Below the pieces are notes generated by a model, which was not told the origin of the DNA, did no database searches, and worked only from the letters and a program-made list of their open reading frames with translations. A stretch of DNA of 64,000 nt from positions 14,615,001-14,679,000 of the forward strand of contig NC_061779.1 in the NCBI RefSeq assembly GCF_022458985.1, read 5' to 3'. Source of the stretch: Mugil cephalus. Taxonomy: Eukaryota; Chordata; Actinopteri; Mugiliformes; Mugilidae. Shown here one piece after another: positions 24,001 to 37,200 of this stretch (position 1 is its first letter; the number at the start of each line of letters is the position of its first letter). The translations under genes and the position numbers were made by a program.

Positions 24001-27000
24001 TCTGATGGATTATGAATGCCGTTTTAATTTAATGAGCACTTTAATTAATTTAGAGCTGTTTGGTAAAGTTGTTTGCGCACATTGTCGAGGCATGAGTCAT
24101 ACGATGTGTGCATCTTTCTTTGAGTGCAAACTGAAAGTAAACTGCACCGAATGAACGTGGACTGAATTTATTAATTTGTTTGTTTGCTTTTTCTATTTTC
24201 ACAACTGTTCAAACTACACAGTACTGCTGTACATTTCATTTTTACCACTGTACTAAATCACAGTGCCATGTGCATTATAATGGGGAGTAACCATAGCAAC
24301 AGCAATTCAGGCTTCAGGCTGCATTACTGGCTAACACACTCATAAAACTATTTCGGTTGAAAAATAAGGGAGATACTCAGTACTTTCCTCCTCAGGAACA
24401 AATGGAACAAACTTATTAACACACCAAGTAGTTAAAAGGTTTTGTAGGGAACTTTCTTCTTTAAGCCCTAATAAATGATTACTACCAAAAGACAATATAG
24501 CTTAACATTGGAATCACCGACTGGTCAAGTGAGTAACGCTGATTATCTCATTACCATGACCCTGGGCAGGTTGCCAGTCTGTCGCAGGGCAATACACAGA
24601 GAGACAGACAAGCATTCACACTCGGAGCCATTTGGTGATATAACATTACAAAGAAAGAGTATGTGGAGAGAACCCAGGCAGACACGGGGAGTTGCACGCA
24701 AACTCCACACAGAAGGCAGCCAGTGTGCTTGAACCTACTTGCTGTGGGGCATCAGTGCCAACATCTTGGGACATTCTTCATGGGTTTTGAGTCGTATCTA
24801 AACAATGTTGGTGTGTGTGCGTGTGTCTGTGAAAGGCTGCGTCCTGCTGGGGATGGCAAGTGTCATTGCTATGAGGGGGGGCGCTGTTTGTTTTCAGGCC
24901 CAACATCCTCTTCTGTTATCTCCAGGTTAAAGATTTAAAGAAAGTTTTAAATCCGATGTGTTCTGTCTCTGCCGCAGGCGTCCTTCCAGCGCTCCAACAG
25001 CCATGACAAAGTTCGAAAGATAGTTGCAGAAGAGGGCCGCGCCGCTCGAAACCTCATCGCCTGGAGCGTCCCTCTAGAGAACAAAGAGGAGGAAGGTTGG
25101 TAGCTGCATGCAAAACACTTTCTTCTTCTTTTTCGGACTAATGCTATTAATATCACGCAGGTGTCATCGCTGATGTTTGATTTAGGGGTAACATCCATGT
25201 CAAGACACACAGCATCACGCCTCAGAGGTTTTTTAGACGTTTTGAGCTGGTACTGAGAGAGTTCACGCTGCTTCATGGAGTCGTGGTTGTTGCGGAGAAA
25301 GCTCAAAGGCGATAAGATGAAGTGATGTGAGTTCTGGAGGATCAAACAGAATTCACTGAGCAGGAGCGAACAAAACGCCAGACCATTTAAATTTTTATAA
25401 ACTAGGCTCAAAGGTGAAAATAACACACATTTTCAAAGGTGTGTGTGTCTTATTTCTCCAGTGTCCTACAGAGACATGTGTTGACTTTTTGTCTACAGTG
25501 TAGACATCACTGTTGAACGCTTTTCAATAGGCTGACTTTCCAGTTTATTAGGTACACAAACATTACAGTACTGCCAACCACTAATTAAGTCCTCCACAAT
25601 AATCACACAGTTGAATCACCAGCTTTCTTATGCTGCCTTAACATAAACTGAACATTTTAACAGCCATGACGGGTGATTTAGTGCAGGGCAGTCACATTAG
25701 AATGCATCCATTATCGCTAGTGTACCTAATGTTTTGGCAGGCGATTATACGTTTCATGTGCTTTCAACAGCCCGTGTGTGTCATTTTTTCAGTCATAAAG
25801 GAAGAAAGAAAGCAAAGAAAGCAACGTTTGATTTGTCAGCTTGACAATAGCGTTTTGTATGAAATGTATTCACACACCCTGAGAAACCTCCGCCACAGCC
25901 TCACGTCTTTGTGAATCAGCTTAGTTATTTATTCAAGGGATGTTACGGCTCTTGAGTTTGAGGCTGCATAAAGGGCTTGTGTGCTGCGTTGTTTTTTTTT
26001 TTTTTTTTGCTTTTGTCTTGTACGCTTGTTTTTTTTGTGACGTTTAGTTGTAGCAGACATTGGTTGTTATCAGGTCTAAGTTTGATTTGTCAGTTTAATC
26101 AGTAACTATCTGTAAAACTATTTTTTGTCTCTCCTCTCCACAGCAAAGTCCAAAGGCAACTCCAGTGGCAGTTCCAGGTCTCAGAGGATCAACTCTGGAC
26201 AACAAAGGAATAAAAAACAGGTTTGAACGCCATCGTCTCCCACTAGAGGGCACCGTTCACTAACCCATGACATGTTTTTCTTCTGTCTCACACTTCAATT
26301 AAACCCTCTAAAACAGCCTCACTGCTAGTGTGTCTGTGATAGTAACGTCTAGGTTCAGTCTTGGCAAGCGTTCAAAAGACACCGAAAAGGGCTTGCCTTA
26401 CTAGTCTGCAGTTTTGCACAAGGTGTGTTGCTTTACGAAACCGGATCTCTGACAGAGCTCTATAGTACGAACATTTCACTCGCATATGACGGAAATGTAT
26501 CTCATGTGACAAACTGGGCACACACCAGCGCAGGTGACTTTGACGCTGTTATTAGCAAAGGTTCTTGTGACATTTATGTTCCCACTCTCAGCCGGTGCTT
26601 ATACAGCTGTTGCTAACAAATCTTAATTTCACGACTGAGCTTGAAGGTTTGTCTCTATCTGCAAGTAAACTCAACACAACACAGCTGTCTGAACTCAGCC
26701 AAAGACTAAAGGAGGCAGAACTCTTTAACAACTCTGTTCAGTGAGAGTAGACTGTTTCTTTAGCCTTAGCACCTAACACAGCGTCTCCATTTGTAAAAAC
26801 TATCAGCTTTTGTCCATTCAGACTTAATTTGTATCAGATCATTATAAGAAGTGGGACAACTTTGCGCTCTGCCCACAAACTCTTTCGGTTTGGAGCAGGT
26901 AGTTATTTAAAAATGTGTGCCAAAGGGCATGTATTGTTTTGGTCTGCCAGAGTTATACTGTATTCTTAACTTACATATTTAAACTGTGTTTTTACAGTTT

Positions 27001-30000
27001 TAGCCGCCCAGAATTTCAGATTTAATCTGTAAACAGAAATGCATTGTTTTAGATGGTTCAAAGGGTTGAAAGGGTGATTGGTGAAAATAAAATTACATTA
27101 ATATACTTAAATTTATAAAGCTTAAAAGGGAATGATAGACTTTATATAGTGTTTGAACAGGATGCATTAATCAGGGCTGTCTTTCTGTTTTGTCTCAGAA
27201 ACACCTTGTCTCAGTTGTTTGTACAATATCAGTTTTCCTTCCTATTGTATTCTATACGTTTAATATTACCTGTTTATTGTCTTAAACAAAGAGGCTTTAC
27301 TGATACTGTATTTCTTTTAGTCTCTTCCTTTTTTTAAAATTTGTTTTATTTATCTCATGTATATTTCAAATTTCTTGTGGCTTGGCTTCAAGTTCATGCA
27401 TGTTTGGTAATATAAAGCATATAATCGCTGCACCCCCTGTCCCAGCCAACAGAAGAGAGGCTCTAGCGGCTGAGAGTTACACGACACTGTAATTAGTTGG
27501 TAATTGTTACCATAATGTTTGTCTCCACAGAATGCTGGTGTGGAAAGTAAAAGCACAGCTGGAGCTTTGCTGGACAAGGGGGCAGAGAAGAGCCCCACCA
27601 AAGCCAGGCAGCCCCGCAAGGTGGACCTGCGTGCACGCTACTGGGCTTTCCTCTTCGACAACCTGCGTCGGGCTGTGGACGAGATTTACGTGACGTGTGA
27701 ATCGGATCAGAGCGTCCTCGAATGCAAGGTTAGCCTGCGTTTAATGAGAAAGTAATTTTGGTCCATGATAGAAATGTAAGTAACTTCAAGTCCCGGGATC
27801 ATGTTTTGGCCTTCGTGGACATCCAGTGGGAGATATTAATTGTCATATGACAAATGAACACTAGAGGGGGACATTGAAGTCTGAACTAAATTTCTCTCTC
27901 ACACGTTGCATTCCTCTTGATTTCTGTTTTATGTCAGAGAGACTCTCTGAAGGCCTTCTGGTGAGACAATCATCACATTTAAGCACACCTTGGCCTGGCT
28001 GACTGGAATGAATATTGATAAACGACTGTAAACGATATTGTATGCGAGCTGCGTTGCACTGGGGCCATTCCAGCTTGTTCTTGGTCCTTTATATCATTTT
28101 CTGTTTTGTTTTTGGCGCAGCCTTGGTGTGGCACTAGAGTGTTGCTCCAGGGCATACTGGCATGATACCGCTGTCTTTTTATCGATTCTTCTGCCATGCC
28201 GCATTATGCTGAGCATGGTTCTGGTGACGGTTTGCGGTCAGTACCGTAGCCCAGTTCCCTGTGGTGTGGTCGGCTTGCTGTCAGTGCCACAGCACAGCTC
28301 CCTGTGGTGTAATAAGCATGCTGTCAGTTGTTCTGTGTCAGACAACCGGCTGCTAGGTGTTGTTTTTTTTTTTTTCCTTCTCATACCACTGTATCTCTCC
28401 ACGCTCTAATGCTGTCTAATGGCCATGAAGCTGGGCGCTGTTCATAATCCCCCTTCCCACCCAGCCCCGGGCTTAATGGACACTGATAGATGATGGAGTC
28501 ATCTGGAGGGGAAGCAGAGTGCTCTGATAGCCCCCAGCCACAATCCCCCTGTGTAGCTGTGGGCAATCTGCGCTGTGTGCTCTCACACAAACGGCCCGCC
28601 ATTTTCCACCTAAAAACTCACAAACAGAATCATAATCAGGAAGTCACGCCTAATTCCCCGCCATATCTTTGTTACTGTAATGCTTTACGTAATTTTAAAT
28701 GAGATAATAAGTGCTGACCTATATATATAATGTGTTTTCCTGCTCGGAAATTGTTCCCCCAGTTGAATGATTCATATAAACTTATTAATAATATCTACTG
28801 CTCCTTAACCCACAGCCCCCCGACCTAATTACTTCCTATCAACTCTTACTTAATAACATTTTTTGATTTATCACCCAGAGAAAGCAGGAAACACACTTAG
28901 CAGACCCCGTTTGCTTGTGGCCAGTTTTAGAGGTTTAGAATGAGTTTTTTTTTTTCTGATTTATGTAAATGTTTTTCAAGTGAACTAAAACTGGCTGTTT
29001 TGGTCTTAAATGGTTTACATAAAAAAATGTTAATTATTTACCCAAGGTCAGTGGCTCTAGTAACCTTGGCTCCACATGTTCATTTGTGTTTCAATGCATG
29101 GGCCACGGGCTTTTACTGCTTACTTTATGGCAATGACTCTGGAAGGTTAAACAGTCATCAGTCATTTCTCATGAAACGTTATGCGAGGGTTATATTTAGG
29201 TAAGCGTGCCTGTTAACATGCTCAAAGTCACTTTATGGTGCTTTCACTCGCTGTTGGTTTGTCTGTCAGAGGCGCGGCAAACCTCTCTCCATCTCTGCCT
29301 TCATTACCAAATGAACACCGGGCCATCGCTGTGGACTCTGGCGGTTAACCAGCACTAATCAGCAGACCCGCTGCTGGACACATCTTTCACTTGCTTGACT
29401 TGTCTATTAACTAAAAGCACTGTGAAGCTTTACTCTCAATTACCACTCCCTTCACGCTCCCCATCAATCAGTTGTGTCTGTTTCATTAGAGCTCTGGGGA
29501 AAATGCTCCACGCGGCCCACCACCTCTGAATAACCAGCACTGACTCACTACAAGTGAACATAATAGACATTTGTTAAAAGGAATTGCCCTTCTTTGTTCT
29601 TCCTTGTAGCTTTCAGTCAAGTGTTAATCTTCACAATTACTCGCACTGTACGGGGCCAGCCCCCGCGTTCTGGCAAAACTCTTAATCTTTGTCGGAATAG
29701 TTCGTCTTGATCAAGGAGATAACGTTCTACTATTTTAGCTGAAATCCTGAGCACAAACAGGCCCTGAGTAAAAAACACTAGGGGGGGAGTGAAATATGGT
29801 CAAATATCTAATTTTATCCCCGAGATTCAACTTTGACTTTGTGGTTTGACTGTTGATGCTTGTTTCTTTCTGACATCGTAAGGGGAATATTCTGAAAGTG
29901 TCTCGTCACATTTAAGTGAACGTATTGACTTTTGCTACGTTTGCATGGACAGTACTGTATTTCTTCAGGCTGATTTAAATCGCTCTGATGGGAAAGTTCA

Positions 30001-31244
30001 ACGTCTGCATGAACACCCAACAAAACGATCTGACCGGATACCTTGACATGTCCCAAAACCCCAATCAGAAGGTACTTTCTGACGTGTGCGGGCTGTTTTT
30101 CCCCCCTCAAATATGACAAAATATTCATATTCATATGAATGAATTCAGTGTTTCAGACCAAGAGGGACCCACGCTGCCTGCATCAGTTACAACTTTGTGA
30201 ATTTGCTTAAGAACTCATTGTTTTGCTGCATGTTTCTGTCCCTCCTGGACCATGGTCACGCCGCCTGATGTTTACCTAACACGAGGAAAGCATGCACAGA
30301 AAGAACCCACTGGAGCCAGTGTTTACCGGGTTATTGGGCAATAATGTTTTTCTGTTCAGTGGGTATTATTAACAGGCGAGACAGCAGCTGTTCCAATTGG
30401 GACTGTTACATGAGGCAGTTTTGTTCTTATGTGGCCGTTATTCATATTATTAGCAGAAAACTAGCGCCCTCTCACACAAAATACTGAGTGACGGATATGT
30501 AGCAGACTAATTAATTTAGAACTTTTTATTGGTGTCTTAAACTGCTCCATCCTTAATGCTTGTGTAATTACTTTTCCATCCTACTGTCGCTGCTTCAGGA
30601 GGTGCTGATGATGTTGGACAACTACGTACGGGATTTCAAAGCCCTCATCGACTGGATCCAGCTGCAGGAGAAGTTGGAGAAAACAGACGCCCAGAACAGG
30701 TGATCATAAGTTACCGTCTCTCACTCTCAGTCACTCTCTGTTTTCAGCAGTGAAACTGAAAGTGCCATTGTCTGGTCTTTGGCTTTGAGTCACAAACAGA
30801 ATGGATCAATAGCCTTGGCTTTAATCCAAAGAGATCCATGAGTTTATTGGCTTCTCTTTAACACGGTGACCGCTGCAGCCGTAAATTGACTAAGAAATGA
30901 AATTCCCAGTGCCACCTCCCAATTTGTTCACTTAAAGCTTAGTGTTAATCAATAAGACAACCTGAAACTTTTGCATGCCTCATTTATTGCATATATTGCT
31001 ACAAGTGAATCAGCCGTCTAAGTAATTTGCCAAAGTTGTGAGTAAAGTTTGTGTGTGTGTTTGGCAACTTAGCTACTGTGATTAGTTTTAGTGTTGGTTA
31101 ATGTGTGCTTCTCTCGCCGTTTTCCAGGCCCACATCTTTAGCCTGGGAGGTTCGCAAGATGTCTCCGGGCCGTCACGTGATGCCGAGCCCCACGGCGGAC
31201 AGGATCGCGCCTTCACCGGGTGCACGTCGCGCCATCAACTTCGG
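21027..31244 (+). CDS. scaper: scaper segment 1: exons 1-6, N-terminal conserved region
   Basis: The exons are 21027-21194, 24978-25095, 26144-26220, 27531-27728, 30599-30699 and 31128-31244. Exon 1 is rich in Arg, Gly and Ser and looks disordered. Exon 2 starts without its own ATG (GCG TCC TTC), so an upstream exon must supply the start. Exons 4 and 5 hold the strongest block: RARYWAFLFDNLRRAVDEIY, then EVLMMLDNYVRDFKALIDWI, which is the family's N-terminal domain. Exon 6 (SLAWEVRKMSPGRHVMPSPT) is also conserved. Confidence 0.95.
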
Positions 31245-34200
31245 GTGAGCTCTGCTCTGTTGTTATTTCTAGTCCAACCCCTGTTGGGTTAATTCATGCT
31301 TTTAGCAACCAACACACATCTGACTAACACCGCCTCATAAGGCATCCTGTTATTCATTTGTCGATATTTATAATGATGCACTACGCCTGTTTTTGAAGAG
31401 GTCAGAAAGTGCAGACTGTGGTATCTCAGTAAGATAGCCAGCGATTGCTAATGGTAAAGCATTTGTTTAATGCAATTTGTTGAGTCTCTCACTCTTGGGC
31501 CACGGAATCAGCACGAGGTGTAGATGAAAGTGTCAGTTAAAGACTGCTGAAGCATCGGTTCAATATGTGCACTGGTCTGAAATCTGATGCTGCAGGAAAT
31601 GGATATTGATCATTACATGGGCCTGTTGTCCAATGCAGTCCGGTGCTATCTCAGAGTGGAGAGTACTGGGAGGGGTTAGATAGACGTCGTCTAAAGGCCG
31701 CTTAAGTGTTGTAGACGGTTACATGGCAACACAGTAAGAGCTGGGATATAGTAAAAGTTAATATTCTACTTGTTGACAGTCGAGGCTTTATTGTGCAGGT
31801 GCATTTGTTTCTTCTCATTCATGGTCTTTGTGTGCGTTTCTTAATCAGTGGTCCTCCATCAACTCTGGCTGCAGCCCGGCTCTCTCACACAGGTCCCAGC
31901 TGGGCAGACAGAGTGAAGTGCACTCAGTCAGTCTCCAGCTCCAGTCAGCCGCCCACATCCCCGGCAGAAAAACCCGGTAAGAAATCCCCTTAAAAGCCCA
32001 CTCGAGACTGTACTCAAAAGAAAATGTGGTTTCATCTTCTCGTTGATGCGCGGAGTGCCTCCTGTGTTTCCAGGTAAAAAGGATGCTGAGGGCTGGGAGA
32101 CCGTGCAACGAGGGCGCACTGCCAAACCTCGCTCTGCTGCCATAGTTGCCAAGGTCAGTCCCGTCTTGGCTCATGTCACCCCAAAACAGGACGGCGTCAA
32201 GAGCAACCAGCCGCATCTGCCGCCGCAGGAAGGGCAGCAGCAGCAGCAGCAGCAGCCGCAGCGTCCCGAGTGTCCCCCGGACAAGGACGTGACCCCCGCG
32301 GACACTGAACAGCAAGTCCCCGCAGAGCCTGACCCCCCAGAGGAGGTCAAAGGTCCAACAAAAGGGCATATTATGGAGGTACTAACATTCAGTACCTTGT
32401 GAGGTCTTTTAGCTGGAGCTGTCCCAGGATATCAATTATTCACAAAGAGCAGTGTAACTCTAGACCATTTTATCAGCCACATTTGTTTTTGTTTTGGGCT
32501 CCATGGTATTCATAGACAGACCATCCAGACAGGCATATCAACTTTGAAGCGATTGATTGTACACTGACATTTCAGAGACAGAAAGGCCCATTCTCACTGT
32601 CGTGAAATAAATACTCTGACAATGCATCAAGACACACTCAGCAAGAGTGCGTTGCAGTCATCAGTTGATTTGCAGATCAGTATTTCCAATCTATCTGCTT
32701 AGTTCAATCATGACTGGATGTTTAGGGCATGTCAGTGCCAGCTTCCCTGCATGTTTTGTGTTTTTAGCCGTGAGTATTGACTGGTTTGATTTTTTTTGTT
32801 CTTTATTGCTCTCATAAATTGCTTGGAAATATGCATGTCTTTTAATTGAGTTTGCGTGTGTTTGTGACTGTCGGTGCAGCCCCCAGCCCCGGCAGAGATT
32901 GCGCAAGACTCGGGGCAGTGTGTCGACGCACCCTGTGAAGACGCGCCTCCCCCAATAGCAGCCCCTACCCCACCCCAAGCCCCAGAGCAAACCCCGTCCG
33001 CCGCCACAGTTCCACCAACAGACATTACACTATCAGACCCGGTCCCTGATCAGACCCTCCCCGTACCCCCAGATCTACCCCAGACGGATGGGCTCAGTGT
33101 ACTGTTGGCCTTTGGGGACACTGGGGCTGAGGGGGGCGCGTCGCAGGGCATGGCCACATCTGCTGCAGGACAGACTGAGACTCCCATGGCAGCGGTGAAA
33201 CTGGAGAGTGTGCTGGACCCCACAGAGCTTTCTACTGTGAGTGCTGAGAGATGGAGGAGCAGAGGGAGGGGAGGGCTGGGAAGGCAGGGATCCCCAAGGG
33301 TCCTTCACCGCCTAAACAAAGTCAGTTCAACAAACCTCCAGACCTAACGTGCTGGCAGGACTGCATAGCTCTGCGTAGTGTTGTTGTAATACAGTTCACT
33401 CTTAAGAATAGCTGTGAGCAGATGACCTTTGCACTCCAAAAAAAATCTTTAAACGTAGTAGAGTAACTATGTTGGTCACTTTAGGTGAATAAATTAAGAG
33501 CTCCACACACTTGATGAAGGATTAGTTTATATCTAATTGGAATAATGACGCATTTACAGATGGTGAATTAAATCGTTTTGAAAAATTGTACCACTCAAAT
33601 CTGCGGTCGATGTCTTGTCCAGGACATACTTGTTTGCAGATGATGTTGATCGATAACTTTTCAAACTACTCGTACATATCTCAAGTAAAAGAAGCACCGT
33701 TTTCCTCGTTTACTTAAAGGTTGATTTAGAATACGTGTTACCCCGGAGTCATTCCCTTATTATTGCCATGTCATTAAAAATGCATAAGCTCCCCAAGTAG
33801 TTCAAATTCATCAGTAAGCTGAACGTTTTATAGAGCAAAACCATCAGTCGCCTCCTTCCACCATCTCTTCACCCCTCACTGTTAATGTGCCCTGCATGAT
33901 TTTTGGATGCTTCCTCACTTGTGATACTTGTGATGATTGTGTGGCACAAACTGTGATTAGGCTGATTTGATATTCCCCCGAATCAGTGGTTCACTTACAA
34001 ATCGGACCAACTTTACAAAAGCTAAAACATGCGTAAGTGTTTAATTTTAGTGCTTTTATTAAGAAATGGGTATCCCATTTTGTTAAAAAATGTACATCCA
34101 CTCGGTGACCAGAAAAGCAGAACACCTGTACTAATATTTGTTTGGTTAAGGAATGCTTTATAGTTACAGTAGTTGCAGGCACATATTTAGCAACAGTAGA

Positions 34201-37200
34201 TATTCTAACTTGTAAGGCTATTCTGGTCACTCTGTGTCCAGTTTGTTGGTTTGACAACGTGACACTTGTAAAACGTGTGTGTGAAGTGGAATCTGTGCCA
34301 TGTGTTCAGCCCCAGTCCATGGCAGAGGTCCTGGCCAAGAAAGAGGAGCTGGCAGACCGACTGGAAAAGGCCAATGAGGAGGCGATCGCCAGCGCCATCG
34401 CTGAGGAAGAGCAGTTAACTCGAGAGATCCTGGCTGAGAACAACGACTTGGAGACCGACAATGAAAGCGACTTTTCGGTAAGATCAGTTGTTGGTGACTT
34501 TGCTCTCCCAGACATTTTAAAATTATATATATTTTTTTCACTTTATTGTGAATTACAAAATATAATTTTCATCACAGACGAGCATTGGCAATGGAGGTTG
34601 TGGAGCCAATATGGATTGGAGTGACATGCTGGCAGATTACGACGGTATGGAAAGTAACATCCAAATGAAAGCTGAACGTATTCTACACACGTGATTTATG
34701 TTTCGTGTTTGACTGATTTGCAGCACGAGAACCGTGGCGTCAGAGCACCTCATGGGGGGACATGGTAGAAGAAGAACCTGCTCGGCCTCCTGGGCACGGA
34801 ATCCACATGCATGAGAAATTGTCCTCCCCATCGCGCAAAAGGTACAAAAATATTTTCTGTATGAATTTGTTGTATTTATTCACATATTTATTTAACATGC
34901 CTATGTTGTCTATTTGTAACAACGCACATGGACGTGCATGTCTAGAAATTTTCTCTGCTTTTTCTTGCAAACGCCACTTCAGTCCACTCATTAGCAGCCC
35001 CTTTACTTTACTTTGACAAGGATTTAACGCAACATCCTGGAAGTGAAAGTCCCACTTAGTGTGTCTGACCTCTCTTTCTTTTTAGGTTCCCACCCAGAAT
35101 ATCTAAACAGGCCCTAGTGTCTGTAAGAGTCTGTGTCTGCTTTACACGTTGTTGATAAGGAGAGAGAAAGAGATGAATGATTTGTTTCCATATTTTTGAC
35201 AGGACCATTGCAGAGTCAAAGAAGAAACATGAGGAGAAACAGCTGAAGGCGCAGCAGCTGAGGGACAAACTCCGGGAGGAAAAGACGCTCAAACTGCAGA
35301 AGCTCTTGGAGAGGGTGAGTAAGCTATGCCGACTTGACGGAAAGCACCCTAAAGGAACTCCATGCAAGCTAAGCTCAGCCTGGCTCTCAGCGAGAGGTTC
35401 TGTCAGCGCTGCGCCTGATAGAATCGCGAAATATTCTAACCCCTTACAGTCGCATCCAGGCCAGCTGGCCACAGACAGTCGTGAGAGAGACCACTGGCCA
35501 AAATCAACAGCCTTTCATGAAGTTTGTTTTTGTACTCCAGGCCATGGCAAGATGAGTGAGCCCTAGAATAAATCAGGTTAACCACATAAATACATGAAGT
35601 GGTGTATATTCTCATTAATCCCCACAAGGGCACGCTGGAGTGGGTAGAAGCTGGATGGGTCAAGAATCCATTGTCTGGTTTGTCCGAAAGAATGCGCTGT
35701 TCATTCTTGTAATTTCACCACTGCTGCTTTCCACTCGTCACTTTGTCTAGGAGAAGGAGGTGAGGAAATGGAAAGAGGAGTTGTTGGAGCAGCGGCGGAA
35801 AATGATGGACGAAAAGCTGCTGCATGCAGAGTTTAAGCGAGAGCTTCAACTCCAGGCGATTGTGAAGAAGGCCCAAGAAGAAGAGGCCAAGGTACGTGAG
35901 GGGTTTCCCTGAAAATCCAGAGCCATGTTCATTTACACTTCTCACATTAAACGGCCTTTACCTTGTGTCTGTTTATAGCCTTGTGCATAAGTATATATGT
36001 GTGTGTGTGTGCAGGTGAATGAAATTGCTTTCATCAACACACTGGAAGCCCAAAATAAGAGGCACGATGCCCTGGCCAAGCTGAGCGAATATGAGCAACG
36101 CCTCAACGAACTGCAGGAAGAAAGGCAGAGGAGGCAGGAGGAGAAGCAGGCCAGGGACGAGGCTGTGCAGGTCATACCAAAAAATAAAAAATAATTAAAA
36201 TAAAAGCATTTTCAGCAGTTATAATTTTTAGCAATTTTCACACCTGGACGCGTCTCTGTTCTCCTGCGCTTCCTCTTTAGGAACGTAAACGAGTCCTGGA
36301 AGCAGAGCGGCAAGCAAGAGTAGAGGAGCTGCTGATACGGAGGAAGGAGCAGGAGGCTCGCATTGAACAGCAGAGGCAGGAGAAGGAGAAGGCTAGAGAA
36401 GACGCAGCGCGGGAAAGAGCCAGGTTTGTTGTCCATAATCCTTTCGGGTGTCTAGAAAGTATTTTTCTATTCCTCTGACACTAAATAACATAATAGGGAC
36501 GTGTTGAAGCATGTTTTTGTGAACGTATTAACACTCAAAACACACTCGTATGGCGCTGCCATGATATGTGATGTGACGTATGCCTTGCCACAATATTTTG
36601 GAGTGCTCATTGGACTTCCTGGCTGACATTCAGTATGGATTGTAATACTATATAAATATACACAGGTGTGTACCTAATCCACTTAAGCTTAATTAATTAA
36701 ATTAGACAAGAGCGGCCTCTATACACATAGCAAGGTAATTAAATCATGTAGGTCTTAATCGTTGAGTGAATATATATATTGGCAAAAAGGGCGGATTCCT
36801 ATGTAGTCGTATGTACACTGATGTACATTGTAGAAATTCATGGCTGCAGCAGTCTGACCACACTCATACTTTTAATATGTGTGAGCGCTCAGATGCACTG
36901 TCGCTTTTGAACGTTCCTCCCGTAGAGACCGAGAGGAGCGCCTGGCTGCTCTTAGCGCTGCCCAGCAGGAGGCCATGGAGGAGCTGCAGAAGAAAATTCA
37001 GATGAAGGTAAGTTCGTACAATGCCGGCCGCGCTTCTCCAACAAACATCACGCAGCAATCATCGTTGCCTCCCCCGGTGACCCCCGGTTTCCGGCTTCTT
37101 CCGTAGCACGATGAGAGCAGCCGCAGGCATATGGAGCAAATCGAGCAGAGGAAGGAGAAGGCTGCTGAGCTCAGCAGTGGTCGACATGCCAACACAGACT

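Larger units (their letters stand above)
21195..24977 (+). other. scaper: scaper intron 1
   Basis: This 3.8-kb intron contains a GC-richer block with a possible alternative first exon (about 21720-22349), a poly-T tract near 23866-23887, and a dispersed repeat near 24520. The remainder shows no gene. Confidence 0.6.
27729..30598 (+). other. scaper: scaper intron 4
   Basis: This 2.9-kb intron lies inside the most conserved N-terminal region. It holds a 43-base tandem duplication (28237-28322) and two stretches of enhancer-like character (around 28740-28870 and 29270-29540) that are listed or discussed separately. Confidence 0.55.

Noticed and set aside
34142..34624. 160-codon open frame beginning upstream of scaper exon 10
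   Set aside because: The part from 34310 to 34477 is the real exon. The upstream and downstream parts read through intron sequence past good splice sites.
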